From contig JBFWNG010000001.1 in assembly GCA_050251195.1 (NCBI GenBank), forward strand, positions 62,001 through 126,000: DNA of 64,000 nt, given 5' to 3'. Made by a program: the position numbers and the translations under genes. This document shows positions 35,733 to 43,174 of this stretch, piece by piece (the first letter of the stretch is position 1; each line of letters opens with the position of its first letter). The notes beneath the pieces are model-generated. The model was not told the DNA's origin, made no database searches, and saw nothing but the letters and a program-made list of their open reading frames with translations. This stretch comes from JBFWNG01 sp050251195. Lineage in GTDB: Bacteria; Bdellovibrionota_B; Oligoflexia; Oligoflexales; Oligoflexaceae.

Positions 35733-36266
35733 CTAAGAAGCGGTTTTGATACCGGATGTTTCTCCAGATTTGCGAAATCGTTGCGGCATGATGTTGCGTA
35801 TTAAGTCCATTGTGTTCTTGAAATCCCCTTGTTCGCGGGCAATGTCTTTTACCTTTTGAAACGGGATTAACAATTGTTCAGCTTCCTCTTCAGAAAAGAC
35901 GATTCTTGCTGCGGCAAAAACTTTTTCTTCTTCTTCCTCGATGTGGTGGAGCACTGCTTCTTTGAGTTTTTTCGCTGCAGCGGTCCATTCAACGTTGATT
36001 TTCTCAAGACCTTGAAGCGTCCGAAGCAATGTTTCAGCCTGCAGGTGTTCTTCATACCCGTGCATAACTACATCTTTCCCTTCGTCAGTCTCTCGTAAAG
36101 TGTTGTAAAAAACCGCCTCTTCAGCTCGAGCGTGGGGGATTAACAGATCGTTGATCTGGTCCAAAATCGCTTTAAAATCGTTATCTTTGTCGGAAACGAC
36201 CACCAGCCGTTCCAAAAGCCCCTTTATTTTGTTGTGATCGTTTGTCAGTCCTTCATAGATATTCAT
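35733..36266 (-). CDS. Hemerythrin (HHE) domain protein
   Basis: A 177-residue, mainly helical cytoplasmic protein of the hemerythrin/HHE cation-binding family. His 11 ('NDHNKI'), His 45 and Glu 49 ('PHARAEEAVFY'), 'HGYEEHLQAE' and 'HHIEEEEEKVF' supply the di-iron ligands. Such proteins bind or sense O2, NO or iron and protect Fe-S clusters. ATG 36266 has AAGGAGA upstream. It is a single gene next to the BON-domain stress protein. The ~40-residue tail after the bundle is uncharacterised. Confidence 0.9.
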   Translation of the reverse strand: MNIYEGLTNDHNKIKGLLERLVVVSDKDNDFKAILDQINDLLIPHARAEEAVFYNTLRETDEGKDVVMHGYEEHLQAETLLRTLQGLEKINVEWTAAAKKLKEAVLHHIEEEEEKVFAAARIVFSEEEAEQLLIPFQKVKDIAREQGDFKNTMDLIRNIMPQRFRKSGETSGIKTAS

Positions 36267-36721
36267 GATGTTCTCCTTTGGCTCATCAAGTCCGTTCCCC
36301 TCGTTGCAATTTCCTATCCAAGGCAGAGCTGATAAATGTCAGAGGAGGTATATCTCTGTTGTCAAATAACATTAGGAGTGGTTTGTCGCATACGGCCGAG
36401 TATTCTGTGAGCGACAACCAAACCAAGAAATCTCGCGGCAGTTACTCCAGTTGTGCTGGCAAGCCTCCGAGGTCGTATTTCAGCTTGCCCGACAAAATCG
36501 CTGTGAGGCAGAGTCGCACGGGCTATTTCTTTGTTTTTAGGTCATTGAAGGGAAGAAAATAAATTGCATCCAAAGAGACATAAATCAGCAATGAATTTAG
36601 CGGCTTGTTGGGCGTATTTTAAGATTGGTAATTGGTCAAGGCGTGGGCCCAATCCTAACATTAATCTTACAAACCTCTGATAAATCTTTTGAGAGCAGCA
36701 TTTTCTAACAGAGGTGAAGCA
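36267..36721. other. 455-base intergenic region
   Basis: It separates the divergent hemerythrin and pyrophosphatase genes. Apart from a weak small reading frame at 36359-36562, I see no gene. The right half is AT-rich and probably carries the promoter of the pyrophosphatase gene, but no convincing -35/-10 pair stands out. Confidence 0.4.
36359..36562 (+). CDS. Possible small basic protein (weak)
   Basis: A 67-codon frame starting at TTG 36359, ten bases after a strong AGGAGG (36343-36348). The product would be Ser/Arg/Lys-rich with one Cys and no signal peptide or known motif. The ribosome binding site is the only positive evidence, and the composition could be that of a random frame. Confidence 0.2.
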   Translation: MSNNIRSGLSHTAEYSVSDNQTKKSRGSYSSCAGKPPRSYFSLPDKIAVRQSRTGYFFVFRSLKGRK

Positions 36722-37819
36722 ATGGAGATTTTCAGGACCGTGCCCCTTTCAAGCCTACAGGCAATCGAGAGGCAAAAAAATCCGGTCTTTGATACTCCGA
36801 TAGGAAGTCTAAAGAACGACGAAATTTACTTTACGGTAGAAATCCCCAAAGGCAGCATGAATAAGTACGAACTTAGGACGGCAACGGGGCAGGTTATATT
36901 GGATCGCGTTATATGCCCCAAATCCATTCCAGAAACCGGGAAACAACTTACAGGTTTTCCTCTTCATTACGGCATATCAGCGGGAAGATTTAGCGAAGGA
37001 AAGGACCCGATCGACGTTATCGTTTTTGGTAGCGACGGAATGTATTCAAACATGGTGTGGAGAAACAGCGTTAGCCCTCGAAAGATCCGCGTGATCGGGA
37101 CTGCCAAATTTCAAAAATGTGACAACGTCCCCTGTCGAGAAGATATGTGGAAGGATGATTGGAAAATAATTGGAGTAGACGTCGCAGATATATACTACGG
37201 AAAGAGGACCGAATTCCATCAGCTGGACGACAGAGATATCGAAGGTGTAACCACTTTCTTTTCCCACTACAAGGGACTCAAGGATGGACATCCCCAGTCT
37301 CGTATCGCGGGCTTCGTTGGAAAGAAGGACAGTTTAGAGATTCTTGGTGGCTTTAAGGCTGTTGGCATCGTCGAACGGAGTAGAGAGGTCGAGTTGGCAA
37401 AACGTTTGTTTGGCGACATCTTGAAGAATAGGTCGGCCATGCAAAAACTAACCTGCCCCCCGGTGAGTGAGGATTTCGTCTACTATCTTAACAGAGTGTT
37501 CGATTCGAGGTTTTTTGAGAGCGAGGAAGCTATGGAGTTTTTCTTGAGATATTCCGCCTATCAGCTACTTCATGTTGAGTTGAGTAGAAACGATGCGACT
37601 TTGGATAACGCCATTGAGATCATGGCGTCTTTGAAGGAGCAGTCCAAAAAGCATTACCGCTTTGTAAGCTTTGATCGTCCGCGAACTCGGGGCCACTACG
37701 CTTCACAGGGTTCCCGAAATCTTATTTTCGAATGGGTTAAGACCAAAAACAGAAACCACGGTTGCGATCCGGGGTTTCCAAAGCAGCATTACGAAGACAA
37801 TCCGGTTGTTGACGTATAG
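36722..37819 (+). CDS. Divergent class I inorganic pyrophosphatase with C-terminal extension
   Basis: A 365-residue protein. The first ~200 residues follow the soluble family I pyrophosphatase: 'VEIPKGSMNKYEL', 'GQVILDRVICPK', 'GFPLHYGISAGRF', 'GKDPIDVIVFG', 'KIRVIGTAKFQ', 'DDWKIIGVDVAD' and 'VTTFFSHYKGL'. Two Asp of the canonical D-G-D-P-x-D loop remain, but its first Asp is replaced by Gly. Residues ~210-365 have no pyrophosphatase counterpart (the family is normally ~175 residues) and I do not recognise them. ATG 36722 has GAGGTGA just upstream. It may be a housekeeping-type enzyme with an added domain or a repurposed phosphohydrolase. No signal peptide. Confidence 0.78.
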   Translation: MEIFRTVPLSSLQAIERQKNPVFDTPIGSLKNDEIYFTVEIPKGSMNKYELRTATGQVILDRVICPKSIPETGKQLTGFPLHYGISAGRFSEGKDPIDVIVFGSDGMYSNMVWRNSVSPRKIRVIGTAKFQKCDNVPCREDMWKDDWKIIGVDVADIYYGKRTEFHQLDDRDIEGVTTFFSHYKGLKDGHPQSRIAGFVGKKDSLEILGGFKAVGIVERSREVELAKRLFGDILKNRSAMQKLTCPPVSEDFVYYLNRVFDSRFFESEEAMEFFLRYSAYQLLHVELSRNDATLDNAIEIMASLKEQSKKHYRFVSFDRPRTRGHYASQGSRNLIFEWVKTKNRNHGCDPGFPKQHYEDNPVVDV

Positions 37820-37831
37820 ATGCTGGGTTGA

Positions 37832-37890
37832 GATCCTTCGCTTCGCTCAGGATGACGACTATTCGCTCAGGATGACGTCTATTCGCTCCA
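37832..37890 (+). repeat. Short palindromic/tandem repeat
   Basis: GATCCTTCGCTTCGCTCAGGATGAC carries inverted ATCCT/AGGAT and is followed by a 20-base-period repeat of TTCGCTCAGGATGACG(A/T)C, about 2.5 copies. This 'ATCCTTCGCTTCGCTCAGGATGAC'-type sequence is a widespread intergenic repeat in bacteria (only the core is described here). It lies between the pyrophosphatase and HAD genes. Confidence 0.55.
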
Positions 37891-37997
37891 ACCTGTCGAA
37901 CAATTCCTTCTGCGTTTCCATTATTCCGCGCTTCCGCGTTCAATTAAGAGAAACGCTGAGGTTTGGGAAACGCTGAAGGGGTATTTTGCTTGGTAGA

Positions 37998-38669
37998 TTA
38001 TTTGAGGACAGGTATGATCTCGCGTAAATCATCAACGAACAAATCGGGATTCATGCTTCGCATTTTAGGCAAGTCGCCATATCCGTAGCTGACGGCGCAT
38101 GTGCGACAGCCGGCAGCCTTTCCGGTCGCGATATCGACTTCCGTGTCGCCGATTATGACGGCGTCTTGTACGGATACGCCGTGATGGGTACAAATATCTT
38201 GGATAGTTCGCGGATCTGGCTTGCGATAAGGAAGGCACTGCGCGCCGTGGGCTTGAGAAAAATGATCTCTTATTCCGAGGCCCTCCAAAATTGGATTCAC
38301 GAAACGCGTTGCCTTATTAGTTAACACAATTTTGGGTTTAGCCCTGAAATGCTCGAGCACCTCTGTCACGCCTGGGTAAGGTCTGGTGAAATCGACGAGC
38401 GAGGCGGCGTATGTATCTTCATAAAGTGCGATCGCCTTTGCGACCAAGCTATTGGTCGGACCCAGTTTATGAGGGATCATAGACGCAACGCCCACGCCGA
38501 CAAATTTTTCGATTTCGGATATTGGGGCGGGTGTTAGGCCAAGCGATGTCAACGTCGCGTTCATCGCGTTTGCAATGTCCGTCTTGGAATCGACGAGTGT
38601 GCCGTCCAGGTCAAAAATCAAAATTTCAACTTTTAGATCACGAGATCCCTTCGACATACTCATCCTCAT
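37998..38669 (-). CDS. HAD-superfamily phosphatase, Gph (phosphoglycolate phosphatase)-like
   Basis: A 223-residue enzyme with HAD motif I FDLDGTLVDS (residues ~19-28), motif II 'VLTNKATRF', the motif III Lys in 'PYRKPDPRTI' and motif IV 'IIGDTEVDIATGKAAG'. The cap is the small helical type of phosphoglycolate phosphatases. The exact phosphorylated substrate is open. Its ATG overlaps the stop of the LysR gene (ATGA), so the two are co-translated. It could serve the neighbouring biosynthetic cluster, for instance as a sugar- or intermediate-phosphate phosphatase, but it could equally be a housekeeping gene. ATG 38669, 38663 or 38657 could start it. Confidence 0.88.
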   Translation of the reverse strand: MRMSMSKGSRDLKVEILIFDLDGTLVDSKTDIANAMNATLTSLGLTPAPISEIEKFVGVGVASMIPHKLGPTNSLVAKAIALYEDTYAASLVDFTRPYPGVTEVLEHFRAKPKIVLTNKATRFVNPILEGLGIRDHFSQAHGAQCLPYRKPDPRTIQDICTHHGVSVQDAVIIGDTEVDIATGKAAGCRTCAVSYGYGDLPKMRSMNPDLFVDDLREIIPVLK

Positions 38670-39541
38670 TTCACCGATTTCTTGATAGCGTCAATAATGG
38701 TTTGGCTTCCTTTCGTTTTCTGCAAATCCGCGCGGTAAACCAGACATATTTCGTCTCTGAAATACGGCAGACGTTCATCCAATGGTTTCAGTTTTTGCGT
38801 GCTGATCCGAGTTGCGACGCGCTTTGGCAAGACTCCGATGCCTACTCCGGATGCCGTTAAATCCGTAATCACTTCCAAGTTGCTGGACTGGACAATTCTT
38901 TTAAAGCCCTGGTTTCGCTTTTGCAGTTCGCCTAATATCTTTTGGACTTGGATCAAATTTAGATCGCAAATGAGAACCCCTGTCACAGGATCGAGGGTCT
39001 GCGTAGAGGACGGTTTGTTTGCTGTCCAACAAAGGACATCGTCGTTCCACAACTCAATGATGATGAGGTCAGGGTGCCTAATGGGATTGACGACAATTCC
39101 AAAATCAATCTCAAAACTAATGACGTTTTCGGTGATCTTTCGAGATAGGTCGTGGGTTAACTTTATCTCGAGCTCGGGATATCGCTGCACGAGCTCGGGA
39201 AGGAAACGCGACAAGGAATAAAGGGCGACGGAAGGGTGGCAGCCAATGATGTATTGACCGCTGACTCCACTCTCCTTTTTGCCGATATCCGTTTTAAGTT
39301 GTTCCCAAGTCAGAAGAAGCAACCTTCCCTTTTTTACCAGTTCCGCTCCCGATTTGGTCAATTGCACCCCTGTTCGCCCTCTTACGAAGAGCGTCACGCC
39401 CAAGGAATCCTCCAGGCGCTTCATTGCCGAACTGAGACTAGGTTGAGTAATTCCGAGGCGTTCCGCAGCTCGCGAGATGTTCCCGGTCTGGGCGACTTCA
39501 ATAAAATAGGTAATATCGGTGTATGCGGGAGGTATAGTCAT
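38666..39541 (-). CDS. LysR-family transcriptional regulator
   Basis: A 291-residue LysR-type regulator. The winged helix-turn-helix lies at residues ~8-65 ('FIEVAQTGNISRAAERLGITQPSLSSAMKRLE', a hallmark quoted in part), and residues ~90-290 form the periplasmic-binding-protein-like effector domain. It is divergent from the isonitrile operon, the standard position for an activator of the opposite genes. Two overlapping palindromes at 39618-39646 in the shared intergenic region are candidate binding sites. It is coupled to the HAD gene downstream. The effector may be a pathway intermediate, as in other LysR-controlled clusters. Confidence 0.92.
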   Translation of the reverse strand: MTIPPAYTDITYFIEVAQTGNISRAAERLGITQPSLSSAMKRLEDSLGVTLFVRGRTGVQLTKSGAELVKKGRLLLLTWEQLKTDIGKKESGVSGQYIIGCHPSVALYSLSRFLPELVQRYPELEIKLTHDLSRKITENVISFEIDFGIVVNPIRHPDLIIIELWNDDVLCWTANKPSSTQTLDPVTGVLICDLNLIQVQKILGELQKRNQGFKRIVQSSNLEVITDLTASGVGIGVLPKRVATRISTQKLKPLDERLPYFRDEICLVYRADLQKTKGSQTIIDAIKKSVK

Positions 39542-39617
39542 TGCCTATGGTATATATAGTTTTTATCTGTTTTTGTCAATATTAAAGATCGCCTATAACA
39601 TTTTGGGGGTCATCCTT

Positions 39618-39646
39618 CTTGACACTGTCAAGGTGATCGACACCTT
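39618..39646. promoter_or_regulatory. Two overlapping palindromes, likely LysR-type operator
   Basis: CTTGACACTGTCAAG (39618-39632) is a perfect 15-base palindrome. It overlaps AAGGTGATCGACACCTT (39630-39646), a perfect 6-5-6 inverted repeat. The pair lies ~70 bases upstream of a GATAAT (39692-39697) that could be the -10 of the operon, which fits a LysR recognition site near -65 and a poor -35. Confidence 0.6.
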
Positions 39647-39748
39647 CGTCTTAATGATTACGCGAGAGTAGGATGGTTTGAGCTTTGCTTGGATAATCAG
39701 GCTTACTCAAAATGATGGTTCCCGTCGTTTCGTTCTACTTAACAAAGA

Positions 39749-40861
39749 ATGGGGTCTGAAATGAAAAATTTCGCATTTGGTCTTTCGGCAAATCTTGGTT
39801 CCATTGCCAGAGAATCCCACGTCCAAACGAAACAACATCAACGGCCCCCCCTCGATATTGAGTCCGCTACGAAATTAGCCGTCGCCATATTAAATGACGT
39901 GATGCTTTTTCGTCGTACGGTAGATTCCAACGAAACATGCGCTCATACTTGCCCGTCATGTCATACGCCGCATCTTCAGAAGGTGATATTTTCTGTTATG
40001 CTGGGCAGACCGATCAAATTTGTACTGCCGGCTTTTCCAGGAAAATCACCCAATCCGGCAAAGGTTCTAGGACATCTCCCCGACATGGCGGAGCGCCGAG
40101 CTCTCATGTTTTTGGGTTACCTTTCCAATCGGATAAAGCAGATTTATGCTCCCGGCATTGAAATCATTATATGCTCAGACGGTCGTGTCTTCAGCGACGC
40201 GGTAGGAATGCTTGAAGAGAACGTCACTGCCTATCAAGACTCGCTCGACGAAATCATCGATGAATTGGGGTTAACAAATATTTCAACCTTCAACCTCGAT
40301 GAGTTATGCGGAGGGCGGGATTTCGCTGAAGTCCGCCGGTCTTTGATGAAAGAATATGGTAAATCGCTCGCATCGCTTAGAGAAAAAATTCTAAGATGCG
40401 ATACTCCTTTTGAAACCCCCGAAGACAGAGACGCACAACGCATGTATCTCGGCATCACCCGCTTTTTGGTTGAGGACTCAACCTTCCCAGGTCAAACAAG
40501 AAGCCGTACGGCAGTTCAGAAAGATTGTAAAGCCAGAGCGTATGAGGTTATACTAAGAAGCAACGCCTGGAGTGAACTTATCGCAGAACGTTTTGAGGAT
40601 GCGGTCCGTTGGTCGATCCATCCCCAAGGTTGTGGTTCCGCTAAGCTCGGAATAAGGCTTTTGGGTAACGAAAGCTGGATGACTCCATGGCACGGAGTTG
40701 CCGTTGATACAGGAAAAGGCTTTGTTCTCATGAAGAGATGGGAAGCAGAAGGTCTCGGTGCGGAGCTTGTGTTGGATGCCAAAGGGCGCCCTAGCCATTT
40801 CAAGCTCGCGTCGCAACCAGCAGTATCGGCAATGGTAGAGCAGGAAGCCAATGAGTTTTAA
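39749..40861 (+). CDS. pvcA: Isonitrile (isocyanide) synthase, PvcA/Dit1 family
   Basis: A 370-residue enzyme of the IsnA/PvcA/Dit1 family, which converts the amino group of Tyr or Trp to an isonitrile using a carbon from ribulose-5-phosphate. Its signature is clear: 'FVLPAFPGKSPNPAKVLG.LPDMAE', then 'YAPGIEIIICSDGRVFSD', and a C-terminal 'SIHPQGCGSAKLGIRLLG' and 'MTPWHGVAVD'. A Cys-rich 'CAHTCPSCHTPH' segment near residue 65 is extra. Tyr is the likelier substrate, because a phenol hydroxylase homologue follows two genes on. ATG 39749 has only a weak site; ATG 39761 after GGGG is an alternative. It is the first gene of a nine-gene overlapping operon and overlaps the next gene by 11 bases. 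Confidence 0.93.
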   Translation: MGSEMKNFAFGLSANLGSIARESHVQTKQHQRPPLDIESATKLAVAILNDVMLFRRTVDSNETCAHTCPSCHTPHLQKVIFSVMLGRPIKFVLPAFPGKSPNPAKVLGHLPDMAERRALMFLGYLSNRIKQIYAPGIEIIICSDGRVFSDAVGMLEENVTAYQDSLDEIIDELGLTNISTFNLDELCGGRDFAEVRRSLMKEYGKSLASLREKILRCDTPFETPEDRDAQRMYLGITRFLVEDSTFPGQTRSRTAVQKDCKARAYEVILRSNAWSELIAERFEDAVRWSIHPQGCGSAKLGIRLLGNESWMTPWHGVAVDTGKGFVLMKRWEAEGLGAELVLDAKGRPSHFKLASQPAVSAMVEQEANEF

Positions 40862-41687
40862 GACATCGCGTCCAGGTCCGTTCGGCGTATTAGTAGAACC
40901 TAATCGTCCCAATAGCGATGTCAGAGATCTAGATTTTGGAAAATTGAAAGAACTTTTCGACAGCGACCACCTTATCGTTTTAAGGGGATTTACCACTTTC
41001 CAAAGCGCTGAGGAATTTGCCGCTTATTGCGAACGTTGGGGACAGATCAGCATATGGCCTTTTGGCAAAGTGCTTGAACTTTTAGAACAAGATAATCCCG
41101 AAGATCATATTTTCGATTCGAATTATGTCCCCTTGCATTGGGACGGTATGTACCGTCCGCAAGTTCCTGAGTATCAAATATTCCACTGTGTGAACGCTCC
41201 GCTTTTCGGTAAAGGCGGGAGAACGACGTTTTCTAATACAGTTCTCGCATTGCAGGATGCTTCATCACAAATCAGGTCGCTATGGAATAGCGTCACAGGC
41301 GTTTATCAGCGTAAAATGGAATTCTACGACAGTAAGACAGTATCCCCAATAGTGACTCGCCATCCCTTTAAGGATTATTCGGTCATTCGTTACAACGAAC
41401 CTCCGGCAAAGGGCAAAGTTGAGTTCCTCAATCCTCCAATACTCGAATTCACCGGCGCCAATGCCCATGAAATCGAGGTGCTTCATCGCAGCTTACAAGA
41501 AGCGCTCTATGCGCCAGCTCATTACTATGCCCATGAGTGGCGTACGGGCGATGTCGTCATTTCAGATAACTTCACTCTTTTGCACGGTCGCGAGGCTTTT
41601 GAATCGAAATCACCAAGGCATTTGCGACGAGTGCACGTTCTGAGCAATCCACCATTAGATAACCCGGGGCTGATGGCTTACAAATGA
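40851..41687 (+). CDS. pvcB: Fe(II)/2-oxoglutarate oxygenase, PvcB/IsnB-like (TauD superfamily)
   Basis: A 278-residue TauD/TfdA-type dioxygenase. The iron facial triad is His 96 and Asp 98 in 'LHWDGMY' plus His 245 in 'LLHGREAF'; Arg 247 and a distal Arg are the usual 2-oxoglutarate contacts. The 'HWDGMY' form and the position directly after an isonitrile synthase are those of PvcB/IsnB. These enzymes desaturate or decarboxylate the isonitrile amino acid to a vinyl isonitrile or an isonitrile acrylate. The start lies inside the end of pvcA; GGAAG is the ribosome binding site. The stop overlaps the next ATG (ATGA). Confidence 0.92.
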   Translation: MSFKTSRPGPFGVLVEPNRPNSDVRDLDFGKLKELFDSDHLIVLRGFTTFQSAEEFAAYCERWGQISIWPFGKVLELLEQDNPEDHIFDSNYVPLHWDGMYRPQVPEYQIFHCVNAPLFGKGGRTTFSNTVLALQDASSQIRSLWNSVTGVYQRKMEFYDSKTVSPIVTRHPFKDYSVIRYNEPPAKGKVEFLNPPILEFTGANAHEIEVLHRSLQEALYAPAHYYAHEWRTGDVVISDNFTLLHGREAFESKSPRHLRRVHVLSNPPLDNPGLMAYK

Positions 41688-43174
41688 ACAAGCTTTTTAC
41701 TGGCAGCAGTTACTTAGAAAGCCTGAGAGACGGACGGAACGTGTACCTCAACGGTGAAAAGGTACCCGATGTCACGAAGCATCCTGCATTTCGCAATTGC
41801 GCACTGTCCATAAGCAAAATGTATGATGCCCTTCACGATACAAAAACCGCAAAAATTCTTACGGGAGTGGACCAGTTTGGCACCATCACACATAAATTCT
41901 TCAAGCCGAGCCGTAGCGTTCAAGACCTCGTTGAAGCGCGTGAGGCTATTCTACATTGGCAAAGGATGGGCTATGGATTTCTAGGTCGTACGCCAGATTA
42001 CAAAGCGTCTTTTATGGCCGGCCTGGCCGTCAACGCTGATTATTACGACAAATTTTCGTCCACGGCCATCAATTGGTATAAAGAGTTTACGCAAAAAGCC
42101 CTCTACCTCAACCATGTCATAATTAATCCGCCTATTGATCGAAAAAAACCAATTCATGAAATGGGCAATGAATTTATTCGCGCCGTCAGGGAGACCGACG
42201 GCGGGATCATCGTAAGCGGCGCAAAAATGCTCGCTACGGGATCGGCGGTTACGCACGCGAGCTTTGTTGCTCCGGTTGCGTCGGCTGTACTCGAACCAGG
42301 CCGAGCGGAGGATTTCGCTCTGGTATTCTTCGTGAGAATGAACAATCCTAAGTTGCGCCTTATCTGTCGCGCTCCTTACGGTCACAAAGCTCCGTTCGAT
42401 CAGCCTCTCGCAAGCCGGTTTGACGAAAACGACGCCGTGTTGATTCTCGATGAGGCCCTTATCCCGTGGGAAGATGTTCTCGTCTATCGAGATATTCCCA
42501 AATCTACTCAGTTTTACGCTAAGTCGGGGTTCCCCAACTTATACAACTTTCAATCGGCGATTAGACTTTCGGTAAAACTTGAGTTTATGACCGGACTCTT
42601 ATCCCGCTGCGTGCAAGCTAACGGCACGGGCGAATTTAGAGGGGTTCAGGCTGCCGTTGGCGAAATGATCTCGATGCGGAACATGGTGTGGGCTTTGAGC
42701 AGCGCGATGGCCTACGATCCGGAGCCTTCGACGGGAGGGACGGTGGTTCCCCGTCTCGATCATGCCACGGCGATGCGCATGTACAATGCGCAAATTTGGG
42801 CGCGCGTTCATGAGCTTTTTGAAGTCAATCTTGGCGGTTCGCCTATTGTTGTTCCTTCAAGCTTTCGGGATATGAAAAATGCCGAGCTGAGACCTCTTAT
42901 CGATCGCTACTATCATGGTGCCGAATGCGGCGCTGAAGAGCGGATCAAGCTTCTCAAATTAGCGTGGGACGCCATCGGATCCGAATTCGGTGGACGAGAT
43001 GAACTTTACGAGCGAAACTATTCAGGAAACGGCGAACAAGTGCGTTTGGATGCTCTGAAGTGGGCGAAGCGAAGTGGTGCTATGGACCGCTTCGAAGGGT
43101 TCGTCCAACAATGCATGGACGACTACGACGTCAGCGGCTGGACGCGAGGACCATGGAAGAATGAGGTCGAGTAA
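41684..43174 (+). CDS. pvcC: FADH2-dependent phenol hydroxylase, HpaB/PvcC-like
   Basis: A 496-residue protein of the 4-hydroxyphenylacetate 3-monooxygenase large-subunit family, which includes PvcC. The N-terminus 'GSSYLESLRDGRNVYLNGEKV' and the later helical acyl-CoA-dehydrogenase-like fold ('NLGGSPIVVPSSFRDM') are typical. These enzymes use FADH2 and O2 to place a hydroxyl ortho to a phenol, making a catechol. The cluster has no HpaC-type flavin reductase, so reduced flavin must come from elsewhere. The gene overlaps its neighbours by 4 bases upstream and 1 base downstream (TAATG). Its product would be the natural catechol substrate for the extradiol dioxygenase three genes downstream. Confidence 0.9.
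   Translation: MNKLFTGSSYLESLRDGRNVYLNGEKVPDVTKHPAFRNCALSISKMYDALHDTKTAKILTGVDQFGTITHKFFKPSRSVQDLVEAREAILHWQRMGYGFLGRTPDYKASFMAGLAVNADYYDKFSSTAINWYKEFTQKALYLNHVIINPPIDRKKPIHEMGNEFIRAVRETDGGIIVSGAKMLATGSAVTHASFVAPVASAVLEPGRAEDFALVFFVRMNNPKLRLICRAPYGHKAPFDQPLASRFDENDAVLILDEALIPWEDVLVYRDIPKSTQFYAKSGFPNLYNFQSAIRLSVKLEFMTGLLSRCVQANGTGEFRGVQAAVGEMISMRNMVWALSSAMAYDPEPSTGGTVVPRLDHATAMRMYNAQIWARVHELFEVNLGGSPIVVPSSFRDMKNAELRPLIDRYYHGAECGAEERIKLLKLAWDAIGSEFGGRDELYERNYSGNGEQVRLDALKWAKRSGAMDRFEGFVQQCMDDYDVSGWTRGPWKNEVE

Noticed and set aside
36278..36562. Longer 94-codon version of the weak frame upstream of the pyrophosphatase gene
   Set aside because: The start lacks a ribosome binding site and the N-terminal part has no protein-like features; only the shorter version with AGGAGG is kept, at low confidence.
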